Source: Gnetum montanum
Lineage: Eukaryota > Streptophyta > Gnetopsida > Gnetales > Gnetaceae
NCBI GenBank assembly: GCA_015680685.1
Contig: MNCI01003674.1
Coordinates: 62,001 to 126,000, forward strand
Direction: 5' to 3'
DNA: 64,000 nucleotides
Positions within the stretch are counted from its first letter, which is position 1; each line of letters starts with the position of its first letter. The position numbers and the translations under genes were made by a program. The notes under the pieces were generated by a model. The model had not been told where the DNA came from, did no database searches, and was given only the letters and a program-made list of their open reading frames with translations. Of the stretch, positions 44,027 to 56,186 are shown piece after piece.

Positions 44027-44559
44027 ACCCATAGTCATGGGGGATGCCACTGCTGACACAACAGTACCCTTACCGGTAGCCCGATCCATATGGTTATTAT
44101 GTGTAGTAGCCAGTTTCTCCAAGTGACTCCATGGGTCACACAACTCCCCAACATCACTACCATGTTTGGGAGTACTTTAGGAGGACTCCTTCTCCTTCGG
44201 GAGACATTCCACATTCATTCCATCCTCCAACTCCATCCACACCTCTTCCACCTATAGTTCCTATACAACTTGATCCAACAATGCAAGGTGAACTTCCCAC
44301 TCAACCGTAGAAACGCAATGCTACAAGAGCTATAAACATTCAACCCGCTACTGGTTCTGACAATCATAAAAAGAGAAGACCTTTCTTCAGAACCAACAGC
44401 CCAGACAAGCTCTCACAACAACAAGCGGTTGAGTCTAGGTATGCTCCTCCAACATACAAAGCTTCAAAGCACCCTTCAGTCCAATGACAAAGTTGTATGC
44501 ATACGGTTATGTTAACGCATACCGTAACTGACTGGATCAAGGTAGGCCACCTTCCCAAG

Positions 44560-45132
44560 AAACTCTCTGATCCTGGAAGTCCCTTAATCTATTTACAAAT
44601 CACTGGGAACGAACCGCATAAGGCTCTTCTTGACTCAGGTTTCAAAGTCAATTTAATACCATGAGAAATATATCAAGTTTGGAACCTGCCCCAACTTAAG
44701 AAGAACAACATTCAACTTGAGTTGGCTAACCAGTCCATCACCATTCCCTTCGAATTAGTGGAGGACATCATCACCACTGTGTATGGTTGGTCATACCCAA
44801 CCAATTTCCTAGTGATTGAAGTTAACCACAATGAAGGGGACTTCCCAAGGCCATGGCTGAGTACAATAGATGCATACCTAGGGATCCGTGATCTTTCCTT
44901 AGAGATATCCAAGGTAAATATTTATGGAAAGATCAAGAAGAAGAAAGTTCTGTGCATCACATACAGTGACTCAAAGGGTGATGACATAGAAGAATGTTTA
45001 GCATCTATTCCATGTAATCGGTGTGCCCAAAAAACACAAATTCAAAGGTGCCTATATGTAGCAACGACACTAGTAGTGGACACCCCGTGGTTGACAGCTA
45101 CTAGAAAGAGCAACCCAATATGCACCAAATGA
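44560..45132 (+). pseudogene. Retropepsin-like protease of the nested element
   Basis: LIYLQITGNEPHKALLDSGF with catalytic Asp-Ser-Gly at 44632-44640, then NLI, followed by LELANQSITIPFELVEDI (44716 on) and WSYPTNFLVIEV. These match the Athila-type aspartic protease (LLDxGxxVNLIP...). A 136-codon open frame (44722-45132) carries most of it and ends in TGA. Where RT should follow, coding stops. Confidence 0.8.
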
Positions 45133-47344
45133 ACTAAGGAAACAATTCATGCTAATAATGAAGGCATAGATACCTTGGAATATAAGCATCACCAACTTCC
45201 ACCCCTTAATCTAAGAACATCAATTGGGAGAAGTTGGGCACTTCTACGAAATTCAAACAAATGCTCATTATTTCGAATCTCTCCCTTGCAATTCAGTCAT
45301 GGAGGAGATGGCCACCTATACTAATCATTTAGGGCCCTTAGTGCTTTTTAGTTTTTGTTTTACATGTTTTTTTTTTCCACATTTTTTTACACATTTTTGT
45401 TTTACACATTTTTTTCCCACATTTTTTTACACATTTTTTTCTTACACATTTTTTTTTTTACAAATTTCTTTAACTTTTCTTATTTTTTTTTTACAGATTT
45501 CTTTAACTTTTCTTATTTTTGTTTTACAACATCGTTATACTTTTTCATTTTGTGTGTGTGTGTGCATGTGTTATCCACCCTGTAAGTTTGTCATTCAATA
45601 AGTGTTCTTCATGATGGTATGAACTATTTTCATAATGATTGCTAATGTTTGATTTTTACCTTTAATTCATGATGTTGATACTAAGGTATGTTTCTTTTGA
45701 TATGGCAGGCAATGAGTTTACTTCATCCATCCATCCACCAATTTCCATGGTCTCTCTCAGCTTGGAAATGTACAGTCTCTTTTCTAATAAGAACTTTAAC
45801 GAATCAGTGACTGAGCATTTCTCAAACTAAGGAAGGACTCAAGGATTGAAAAGGGTATGACTTCAAGGGAACTTGATGCATTTTTGTTAGCCATTCTCTT
45901 GGGTGCTTGGATGTTTTCTTCTTGAGTTTTCTTACCATTCTGACGTTACCCAATTATCGGAAGCTGAGTCAATAAAAATAACAAAGTCTTTGCATGATGT
46001 GGTTCTCATGCATAAACACATAAAATGAAAAAAAAAAGAAAAAAAGAAAAAGAAAAAAAAAGTGAGAATTCAAAGCACACCCCTTCGACAGAATAATCCC
46101 TTGGGCTACAAGCACTAGTTATGGAACTCAAAATAAAAATGTTCCCTCTAACTAAGGCCCTTCTCGCTTTCCATTCTCTCCTCATTTTTTTCATCGGAAT
46201 GGTGGTAGCTCTTGGGTGAAGGCATTCTTGTTACTTCAAGGAGATGGATTGGACGAATGCATTAATGTGAAGTCACTGGAAGTGGTTTGTTTGAGGTCGG
46301 AGTTGGAATGAGATCTGCTAAGTCACATTAATCATGAAACACACAAGGGGCTTTACACCACCTTGTTCTTGGGATTCCATTCCATTCTCTTCTTTTCACC
46401 CTTCTCTCCATTGTTCACCTCATTGCCGATTGTATCATTAGTGTATATTTTGGTTGACGCATTATTTTCTTTTTGGTAAATTCTTGCGGTTAAGACTTTA
46501 ACTCTTGTTCCAAATGACATTCCCAGAGCCTACGGACTCTTTGAATGTGGGTTTGTCAGGGCATTAAGGGCATGAGCCTGCTTTGGGGAGGACCCACTGA
46601 CATTCCTATTTGGTGCACTGGTTAACTTCTTTTCCCTAACATTTTTACAATTTATTTTATTTTTTTCATTTCCATCTTGACATCCATTTCATCGATGTTA
46701 TAGTTGTCCCTTTTTCTTCATCTTTCTTGTTTCTATTATTTCTCCATTTTAACGCTACTAGAGGATCACGATTAGTCATGGGGGTACATGGCCTGATTTT
46801 TTCGATTTTCTCCTAGCCCCAATTTTTTCAATTTTCTCCTAGCCCCTACACCTTCAGTAGTCACCACTAATACATCTCCAGATCCGCAATCAGCCATACC
46901 ACAACCCAGCCAATTGGACATTTCACCGAGGCAAGGTATCAACTACATTGAAATTCATTTACCCTTGCTAATATAAGACTGTGTTGTGTGTGCAGATTGA
47001 AATCATACAAAAATGGAGGGCATCTGGAAGGAACACTTGGAATGGAGTAGTGTTAAAAGTAGCTATGCAAGGAGCAAGATCGATGGCGCACTTACGAATG
47101 GACAACAAAAGACGTAATCTTGGCGTTAGTAGCAGCAGCACTTCTTTCTCTCTCTCTCTTTCTCAGTTGCCAAATGAGGCCTGATGTCAATGTAATAAGG
47201 TGTTCACCCTTGTTGTCATGAACACCAATTTTTTTGTGTCTTGTAATGATGATCCGTTCACATGTCATCCCATTAGTTCCTTGAGTCAATAATCCCATAC
47301 CTTCCCGATATTATTGTAAGGAACTCGAGGACGAGTTTTCATTT
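45133..47344 (+). other. Non-coding spacer of the nested element
   Basis: It starts with a long T-rich tract (45347-45540) of TTTTTTACACATTTTT-like units including a TTTTTTTTTACAG acceptor-like site (45486 on), then a short TG repeat (45550-45563), an A-rich run (46026-46066) and the conserved block CTGCTTTGGGGAGGACCCAC (46578-46597). Near the end it has GTCAATAATCCCATACC and AACTCGAGGACGAGTTTTCA. No ORF2 or internal GATATC module was seen. Confidence 0.7.
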
Positions 47345-47357
47345 AGTCATGGGGGTA
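47345..47357 (+). other. Polypurine tract of the nested element
   Basis: AGTCATGGGGGTA directly before TGATGGGACG. It matches the tracts at 10651 and 57084. Confidence 0.75.
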
Positions 47358-48294
47358 TGATGGGACGCGATATCGCATGGACCGTAATATCGCATACGCA
47401 ATATCGCGGCCTTCATGATATTACATCTCTCGCGATATTGTGTACATGATATAGCGTCATCCCCTGCAATATCACGTTGTCCCCTCTGATATCATGTCAT
47501 CCCTTACGATATCGTGTTGTCCCCTACAATATCGCGTCGTCCCCTGCGACATCACGTATGCAATATTGCAGTGCGCCATCATATCTATAAATAAGAGGCG
47601 GCTCTTCCTTGTTTTCTCATCCTAGGCTTAGACTGTAGTGAAACTCTGGCAGATTGATCACTCCAAAGATATAATATTTTCCATGTGCCCATAGTAGGAG
47701 TCCTAAAGTGAACAGATCTTTATTCGAGCAAACATTGTACCTGAACACAAGTTTGTGTATGGAAATAAAGACGAGCTTCATGGATAAACCTTGTAGTGCA
47801 TGGAATAGGCTAATTAGGATTTTCTTTACTGTTATTTATTATCTATTATTTATTGCTTTATTAGTTGTTAAATATTTCTCAACCCTTCTCTCCTAGTTAA
47901 GTGCCTCAGTACGATCGCTTCGAGCATGTGCGTTACGCATGGTGATCCCAGCAATGATTAGCGTTTGGTAACCATGGTTGCATTGGTTCAGGGTGTGTAT
48001 GGTAAGTGGGAACGGATGCTAATGCTAGTTAGTTAGAGTTAGTTAGTTAATTTCTTCAACCCTTCACCTCAATAGCATAGGAGATAAAAATCGAAAAGAC
48101 AATAAAAATCATATACATTAGACTTACTTAACCATACACCATGACAAATACAAGTAAGTCTAGGAAGAAAATGAATAATTAAGCTTAAGTGTTCCATGAG
48201 GTGTGTAGGCACTTAGTCTGCAGAGTTCGACCGGACCACGCGTGTTACACTTGTATTCATATGGTTGAGTGTAGGAGTACCTCGCCACTCATCA
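47358..48294 (+). repeat. Nested element 3' LTR with expanded GATATC array
   Basis: 937 bp, TGATGGG...CATCA. The GATATC array (47362-47578) has about 12 sites and includes a clean five-unit 20-bp tandem (47456-47555) with unit GTC(A/G)TCCCCTGCAATATCAC or variants. TATA is at 47586-47593. It is 119 bp longer than the 5' partner, mainly from this array. Confidence 0.9.
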
Positions 48295-48299
48295 CTAGT

Positions 48300-48752
48300 T
48301 TAATTAGATAGAAGTTAATTAATCACATAAGTATGACCACTTCAAGCATGAGTATGACTCTTGGTAATCCCAACAACACTTAATGTCTAGTAATCTAGCA
48401 ACATTATACCTGTTCAGGATGTGCATGAAAAGTAGGATCAAATACTTATGTTAGGATAGTTAGTTATTGATTGGCAATTAGATTAGTTAAATTGATTTAT
48501 AAATTGCATTTCAACTTGCTTTTAATTGTAGACAATTAAAATACAAAATAATAAAAATCATTTACCTTAATTACACTTAACCATACAATTAAGCTCCACA
48601 AGTATAGTTGAGAAGACAATAGTTGTCACGATTAAATTTCACATTCTAGAACTAGTGTACTTAAGAACTTAAGGTCTATGGAATTTGATCAGATCGTGTG
48701 TAAATGCTTGAGATTCATATGGTTGTGCATATGGGTATCTCGTTGCTCATCA
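48300..48752 (+). repeat. Athila-like 5' LTR, second segment
   Basis: It continues from 41025 after the nested element (AATTAGATAGAAG...) and ends TTGCTCATCA at 48752. It matches 57527-57977. Confidence 0.88.
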
Positions 48753-48753
48753 T

Positions 48754-48771
48754 TGGTACTATTGCTAGGGA
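48754..48771 (+). other. Primer binding site, tRNA-Asp (Athila-like element)
   Basis: TGGTACTATTGCTAGGGA, 1 bp after the LTR, a decayed match to the complement of the tRNA-Asp 3' end. Confidence 0.75.
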
Positions 48772-48913
48772 CCTTTTGTTTGTTACATGAACTATCTAGG
48801 ACTTGGTGAAAATTATTTAAAATAATTGGAATGAATCCTAGAGTCATATCATAGTTTAAAATAACTAAAAGAATTTTAAAAATCATACTACATTTTTATT
48901 TTCTAACATAAGA

Positions 48914-51240
48914 TGTCTTCTTCTCATAAGAGTGATTCTCCACCCAAGTCTAACGAAGTACATCAATAGGTACCCCAACAATATAGAGTGGTATATTCTC
49001 ATCCTAATGAGTACATATCCAATTTCACCTTCATCCTACACTAGGATGAACTACTATGGTGGTGTGACATGGATGGCAACATAATGTTGCCATGCAATTG
49101 ATCCATTCTTGCGATGCTCCAACAAAATCTTATACGATTGGGACTCCAAGGACTTCATGATGAGTATGTTATGTAGGATAGTAATGCCAAGGATTATCAT
49201 CCCACTAAGGCACAACATCTAAGGGATCAACAACTAGAGCAGTACTACGAATCTTTGAAGGGGAAGTGGTTCAATGGTTCCCCATACCTGGCGTTCCACA
49301 AAGATGGTGGAGAACCATTCTCTAGGAATTTTTCATATAGTGAAATTCCTCTCTTTGACTTCAGTGAAGGAGGAAAAAACTAGAACCTATAGTCCATGAT
49401 CCACAATCCTGATTCTAGCAAGAATGGATTCAATGACAAAGGAGGATCCAAGGAGGAGAACTAGGGCAAGGATGTGAACAACAAACAAGATCGTGATCAT
49501 GATCATGATCACTGAAGAGGGGGTAGCAGGCACCATGATGGTGCTAGTCCTCCTTTCTCTTCATCTTCATCATCTTCTTCTTCCTCTTCTAGCTCTGAAT
49601 GTGACCACAAGGGGGCATGATCATGATGGAGGTGATCTACGAGATTGAGATAATCGAAGGGACCATTAAACAAGTCAAGACTTGAGGCGTGGGCATTTAA
49701 GAGAGACCCGTTGCCATGAATGAAGGGGTAGTAGAGGGCATTGTAAGCACTAGAATCATGGACTTGATGATCCTTTTCTTGCTACTTGAAATATGTTAAA
49801 CATTGCATAGATAATGCAAATTCCTACAAGTCACATTAAGGATAGTTAGATCAAGAGGCTAGACATGAACTAAACCCCTAGGTTCAAGGGGGATATAACT
49901 CAAATCTACAAAACCATCTCCAAGCTTTCCATGATTCTTGTTGCTTGCAAAATATAGAAAATGATTGGCAAAAGCTTAAGTTGTTCCCCAGGATACTCAT
50001 TAAAGAAGCAGAAAGCTGGTACTAGTCCTTAGAACTAAAATTCATTAGACGGTAGAGTACAATGTTCAAACTATTCAATGACAAGTATCAAACGTACACC
50101 CAAGCATCTAGTTTGAGGAGGTAGATCCAAGGATAGAATTAAGGGACACATGAACCCTTGGATGCCACCATGAACCAATACTATTCCCTATTGCATAGAT
50201 GTCCCGGCCATGGTTATTCTCAACTAGAACAACTTCACCACATCATAAATGGACTCTAATCAGAAATGAGGAGAACTCTTGGCATCTATGCCCAAGGTTG
50301 ATTGTCAAAATTAAGAGCCCATTAGATCCAAAGGCTAATTAAGAAAGTAGTAAAAGAAGAAGGAGAGTTGAGGAAACGTGAAAGTGTAGAAGAATACAAC
50401 CACGATCCTTCCATTTGTAAGAGGCAAGTTCAATTTTGTGATAGTGAGGAGGAATCATCACTTGATGAGATGGTGAATCATAAGACCTTGTTGATTCAAA
50501 AATGCATCTCTAAAATTTTGGCCAAGGTTGATCAGTTGTGGGACTCTATGAATACCATATTTCAAGCTGTCCTAAAACTTGCTAAAGAGTCCAAAGAACA
50601 ACATAGTGATCATGATCGCAAGAGATGCAAAGAAGCTAAACATGCCAATCAAAGGGGTAAGGGCAACATTAATATAGTAGGAGAAGTTATAGAGTCTAAA
50701 TCTAATGATGATGGTGGGTGTGACATCTGCTAATATGAACATCCTAAAGGATGTTGCCCCATTGTTTCACACTTACAAGAGTTTGAGGTGTCTACTCTAA
50801 ATCCACAACTAGTAAGGAGGCAAACATCTAGAAGATTACCTTATCCTCAAGGAAATCCCAGGAAATTTGAATGGCAACAACAATATTATCCAAGTGGAAC
50901 TCCACTGCAACCATATGAGTAATATCAATAGTGCCAGCAACCATAGTCATGAGCGCTGGCACTGCCAAGGTAGCAATACCCTTACAAACAACCTGATCTA
51001 TATGGGTATTACATTCAGTAAATCTTGTCTTCACATGACTCTTCCAATCACATTTCTACTTTCCAACCTTACTACTACCCTCCCAACTATTATTGAATTC
51101 ATTCTCCACATTTAAGAAGGGATACCACATTTTATCCTTATCCTCCTTCTATTCCTGCACCTATTCCTCCATCCTCAACACAACTACCACTTGCTCCATC
51201 TATGCAAGGTGAACTTCTAGCCCAAATACAATAAATTAAC
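48914..51240 (+). pseudogene. gag: gag of the Athila-like element
   Basis: ATG 48914 (MSSSHKSDSPPKSNEV). The N-terminal domain contains YSHPNEYISNFTFIL and MDGNIMLP. A Ser-rich stretch (about 49545-49590) with His/Asp repeats (GATCAT runs near 49490) precedes a frameshifted basic region. The gag core at about 49860-50330 reads GGYNSNLQNHLQAFHDSC, LKLFPRILIKEAESWY and EPLDATMNQYYSLLHRCPGH. 50368-50733 is open and ends at the zinc knuckle CDIC.YEHPKGCC (stop inside). At least one frameshift separates N-terminus and core. It is clearly the same family as the nested element gag. Confidence 0.88.
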
Positions 51241-51499
51241 ACTAAAAGGGCTATTAATCTACAACCAGTTAATCAACTAAGGTTTTTAGATAATAGAACA
51301 TAAAAAGATCCTTTTTATGATCCAATAGTCCATGTAAGCCCTCACATATACATGTAGTTGGCAACCCTGCTTTCCCATCTTTTTCTATATCAAATTCCTT
51401 CAAGTTCCCTTTAAACAAAATACTACCCATGATCCATACTATTATACTTACTCATGTCATATCTGATTGGATCTATACTAGCAACCTTTCCAAGAAATT

Positions 51500-51960
51500 A
51501 GCTAATCCTAGGAGTCTTCTTATTTATTTGTAGATTGCTAGGAATGAATCGTGTAAGGCTATTCTTGATTCAAGTTTTGATATCAACTTGATTTCTCATG
51601 AGATATATACTACATGGAACTTACTATCCTTCAAGAAGAGCAATATCTAATTAGAATTGGCAAACCAATCCATTACTATTCCATTGGGACTAGTAGAAGA
51701 AATTGTGACCACTGTCTGTGGATGGTCTTATCCTGCTGATTTCCTAGTGATCAAAGTAGAGAACTATAAAGGAGACTTCCCAATCATCATGGAAATGGCT
51801 TGGCTAAGCACCTTTGATGCATGAATGGGCATTAGAGATATTTTCTTAGTAATATCTAAGGAAAATGCATTTAGGAATATCAAGAAGAAGCGAGTTCCAT
51901 GCATCACGTATAGTGATACAGGGTGCAATTACGTGTAGAAACTTTGGTCTATTAAACAAG
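51500..51960 (+). pseudogene. Protease of the Athila-like element, active site mutated
   Basis: CKAILDSSFDINLISHEIYT with Asp-Ser-Ser (51567-51575) in place of Asp-Ser/Thr-Gly, then LELANQSITIPLGLVEEIVT and GWSYPADFLVIKV. Collinear with the nested element protease. The Gly-to-Ser change and later stops would abolish activity. Confidence 0.78.
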
Positions 51961-52459
51961 CATCCATCTCTACATGCAAGAAATGTGCATTAAAAGTAGA
52001 TGTTCAAAGGTGCTTGTACGTAGTAGCCACAAAACAAGAGGGCACCCAATGGCTAATTGCTAATTCTAAAAGTAGCATACTTTGCATGGAACCTACTAAG
52101 AGCCTGACATGCACATATGTCACAAGCATGGATGAATGAGAGTAAGTTCATCACCAACTCTTTGATAATGAAAATGGTGATACCTATTAGAGAGAGTTGA
52201 AAATTCTTAAAAATTTTAAACAAAAGCCCCTTGAGTTAAAAACTCTATGAGTTGGCATGGAATATGTATTCTTAAAAATGGAAAGTCAGTAATAATCAAT
52301 GCAAATATTGCTTCTAAACAGAAATTGATGCTATTGAATGTGGTTGAAAAATGGTCAATAGCCTTTTCTTGGTAATATCCTAAACTCACAAGGATTGATC
52401 CTAGGATATGCCATCATCATATCTACACCTACCTAACCATGAAGCCAAAGAGGTAGCCA

Positions 52460-53070
52460 CAAAGGTGATTAAATTCCAAATTGAAGTAGATCATCAAGGA
52501 GGAAATCAAACAACTCCTCAAGCTGGGGTTTATCTATCCCATTGTAGATAGTAAGTGGGTTAGTCCACTCATAATTGTGCCAAATAAAGGTGGCAAGTGG
52601 TGGGTCTACATCAATTTTTTTGGCTATTGAATGTGGCAACATTCAAGGACCATTTTCAGTTACCATTCATTGGTTAAGTGTTACACACCATATCTGGGCA
52701 TTGTTACTATAGTTTTTTGGATGGTTATAGTGGCTATAACCAAATCCAAATTGTGCCAAAGGACCAGGCCAAAACAACATTCACAAGTCCCTGGTGGACC
52801 TTTACATATCACAAAATGCCTTTTGGTCTATGCAATGCTCCTACTACATTTCAACGCTTGGTCCTTAGCATTTTTCAATAGCAAATAGGCAGCAGGATGG
52901 AAGTCTTCATGGATGACTTCTCTACCTATGGGGCAACATTTGAAAAAGCCTTGGACTACCTTAAGCAAGTGATAAAACAATGTGTGGAAACAAACTTTCA
53001 TCTCAATTGGTAGAAGAGTCATCCGATGATCCAAGAGGGCATTGTGTTAGGGCACTAAATCTCACAAGCA
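52460..53070 (+). pseudogene. Reverse transcriptase of the Athila-like element
   Basis: Read with stops and frame changes: EEIKQLLKLGFIYPIVDSKW, PLIIVPNKGGKWWVYINF, HYPLPFI-type text, FLDGYSGYNQIQIVPKDQAK (52711 on), TTFTSPWWTFTYHKMPFGLC and EVFMDDF (52903-52920; YMDDL/FMDDF box with both Asp intact). It would make cDNA; of normal length. Confidence 0.9.
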
Positions 53071-53720
53071 GGAATTGAGGTTGGCCTTGAAAAAACAAGG
53101 GTCATCTAAGGAATTACCCACCAACTAAAAACCTTCAAAGATGTTTGGTCATTCCTTGGACACACTGGCTACTACCAGCAATTCATAGAGAATTTCTCTA
53201 AGATCACAAAACCATTGGTTGAGCTAACAAAGAAAGATGCTCCATTTTTCTAGACCAAAGAATATGAAAAAGCATTCCAACAACTAAAGGAAAAACTTGT
53301 AGAAACTCCAATTATACAAGCACTTAATTGGTCCAAACCATTTCATGTTATGACAGATGCATCATATTATTCCTTGGGAGCTATGCTTATGTAGGTAGAT
53401 GATAAGAAATGTCCATATTACATCCACTGCACAAGCTGAAGCATTTTGGGTGCATAACTAAACTACATCACCACAGAAAAAAATTAATGGTCGTGGTGTT
53501 TGCTCTAGAAAATTTTAGGCATTATGTGCTTGGATACAAAGTGTTTGTGCACACAGACCACAGTGCCATTCACTTCCTCATAAATAAGCCAACAGTAAAC
53601 CCCCATGTCATAGAGTGGCTGGTGATCTTATAGGAATTCAATCTTACAATGGTAGATTGAAAAGGAACTGAGAATGTGGTCATTGAACACTTTATTTATT
53701 TATGACGGGACAACAAAGAG
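53071..53720 (+). pseudogene. RT tether and RNase H of the Athila-like element
   Basis: The tether contains WSFLGHTGYYQQFIENFSKI and PLVELTKKDAPFF. The RNase H starts at FHVMTDASYYSLGAML (first Asp 53356-53358) and continues EKKLMVVVFALENFRHYVLG (53483 on, one frame off) and KVFVHTDHSAIHFLI. There is no second, archaeal-type RNase H before integrase, which supports Athila over Tat. Confidence 0.85.
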
Positions 53721-53829
53721 GAATAGATCTCACTATCTGATTTGTTTCCTAATGATCTCCTCTTTACCAAGGCTATAAATGAATAATTTCCCACTAAGCC
53801 TAAATGGTATGATGGCATTTTCATCTATC

Positions 53830-54990
53830 TTCTCACTTAAGAGATGCCACAAGGGTTGGACCATCAAAAGAAACAACAATTTCTTCACCATGTAAAATGC
53901 TTCATGGAGATCAATGGATACTCTACAAGGTGTGCACTGATGGCCTGGTTTGTTGGTATGTCCCTAATGTTGATCAACTACGCATTCTCTAGGATGCTCA
54001 TGAGTGTCCTTGTGGGGGCTACTATGTTGGGAGATGCACAGCCATTAAAATCCTAGTGGCAGGGTATTATTAGCCAATAATCTTTAGGGATGCTCACCAA
54101 TTTTTCCACTCTTGATGGTGGAATTATTGCTTAAATGGAGGAACCTCAATAGTGGATCCAACCATTGGAACCCTTCAACATCTGGGGCATTGATTTCATG
54201 GGTCCCATCTTACCCATATCAAATTTAAAGACATACATCATAGTTTCTATTGACTATTGTACGAAATGGGTAGAAGCAACAACTATCACCAACTATACAT
54301 CTTCTACTGCTGCTCAGTTTGTACAATAAAATGTTCTAAACAAGTTTGGCTTACCACATGAATTAATTTCTAAAAATGGAATCTACTTTATAGGCACTAC
54401 CTTTCATAAGCTTATGCAACACTTGGGGTTGAACATAAACTAACAACACCCTACCACCCCTCAACTCATGGGCAAGCTAAGGTTACAAATAGGGAAATCA
54501 CAAAAATCCTAACAAGGACTGTTAGCAAATATAGGAGGGACTGGAGCAAAAAACTTAACGATGTCCTCTAGGCCTACCTTTCAACATGGAAACTTCCTAT
54601 AGGCTATTCTTCCTATGAACTAGTGTATGGAAAATTACCAACACTTCCTATTCAATTCAAGCTTTGTACAGTTTCAACAGCCTATGACCTTGACCTTGAC
54701 TTAAGTTTAGTACAAAAAGAAATATTAATGAATCTTGACTTGCTAGACAAAACTGATTGGTCGCCTTTTCATCTAACGAGCTGCACAAGACATTCAACAA
54801 AAAATGCCATGACCTTAAAATTAGGAAAGTCAAATTTAAACTAGGAGACAAGGTCTTCTACTGGAACCCCACACATGTATCTCAATGAACTAAGTTCCAA
54901 ACGTTGTGGGAAGGACCTTATATAATTTATGAAACTTTTCCTTCTAGGGCCATGATGATCTACAAACCTAAGAGCATGAACAAGAAATAG
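53830..54990 (+). pseudogene. Integrase of the Athila-like element
   Basis: The zinc-binding region is degraded (53844-54056). The core starts LEPFNIWGIDFMGPILP (first Asp 54192-54194), YIIVSIDYCTKWVEA, then FGLPHELISKNGIYF where the second Asp is replaced, and GLNIN followed by a decayed YHPQTNGQ-like segment. The tail has KFKLGDKVFYWNP-like text and ends RAMMIYKPKSMNKK then TAG at 54988-54990. Inactive. No chromodomain. Confidence 0.87.
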
Positions 54991-56149
54991 TGGTCAACAT
55001 ACAATAAGTCAAGTCTTTTCATGAGCCTAAGCAAGCTAGAGAAACAAACAACTCATTGGATGAACAACCACATTCAATCTTTTAGATCTCCTCCTTTCAA
55101 GTTAGTCATGGGGAAGATAGCCATCCATGCTAACTATATAAGCATATTCTTAGTTTTTCACCCTTTTTTCTTATACATTTTTTTTCACCTTGTTATTTTT
55201 ACAACTTTTTGTTTTACACATTCTTTATCTTATATCTTTTTGTTTTTAACATTATTAATTTTTCAAGTTTTATGTTTTATAGCATCATTAGTACATTTTA
55301 TTTTTCTTAGGTATTTTACAATTTCTTGTATATTTTCATTTATTTGGAAGTGATTTTCCTATTGTGTTTTCTTAATAATAACATGCCTTATTGCCAACTA
55401 GGTACAGTGTGGTTTGTTTGATGTGGGCATGTGTTATTTGGTTATTTGATTGTTGGTGTCTGGATTCTAGTTTTGAATTTTGTTACTGATAACTAGGACA
55501 TGGTTTCTTTTTCATGAAATAGGCAGTGAGTCCACAACATCTACCCATCCACAAACTCTATGGTTTTCCTTGTTCTAGAAGTATGAGGTCTCGTTTTCAT
55601 TAATATAACTTTAACAAACTTGTGACTTTGGTAGTTTTCAGATTCGGAAAGGATTCAAAGATTTGAATAGGGTGTGACTTCAAGGGAACTTAATACTGTT
55701 TGTGCCTTTCTACCTACTTGGGTGCATGTGTGTTTTCATGGATTTCATACCATTCTGTGTAGAACAATAGCAAGAAGTTGAATAAGTCTTTACATGGTGT
55801 GGTTTCCATCATAAAAAAATGATGGGAATTTAAAGCACATCCCTTAGACAAAATAAATGGGCTATAAGCATTGGTTATGGGACTAGAAAGACATGTTACC
55901 CATGCCTAAAGGTTCCCTCTAACAAAGGCCCTTCCACACTTCCTACTTTTCTTTGCTTCTTTAATAAGGAATGGTGGTTGTTCTGTGGGAGCACTCTTGT
56001 GTCTCAGGGGAATGGACTGGTCTTAGAGTGGTGATGTGATGTCACTAAATGTGATTGGTTTTGGTCTATACTAAGAATGAATTTTATCAAGTCATTTAAT
56101 CACAAAATTTACAAGGGACTTCATGTGACCTTAATTAGGAACTCCATTC

Positions 56150-56186
<37 letters not shown>

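Larger units (their letters stand above)
41026..48294 (+). mobile_element. Nested non-autonomous element with gag and protease only
   Basis: Target duplication CTAGT (41021-41025 and 48295-48299), ends TGATGGGA and CATCA. Layout: 5' LTR (41026-41843), tRNA-Asp primer site, gag (41989-44026), protease (about 44560-45132), spacer (45133-47344), polypurine tract, 3' LTR (47358-48294). RT, RNase H and integrase are missing as a block: the text after protease rejoins sequence equivalent to that after integrase in the host Athila element (near 45290 and 55105). It probably moved with enzymes from a relative. Confidence 0.9.

Noticed and set aside
45224-45601. Open frame of 125 codons rich in Phe and Thr
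   Set aside because: Produced by the T-rich tract (TTT, TTC, ACA codons) of the spacer; not a real protein.
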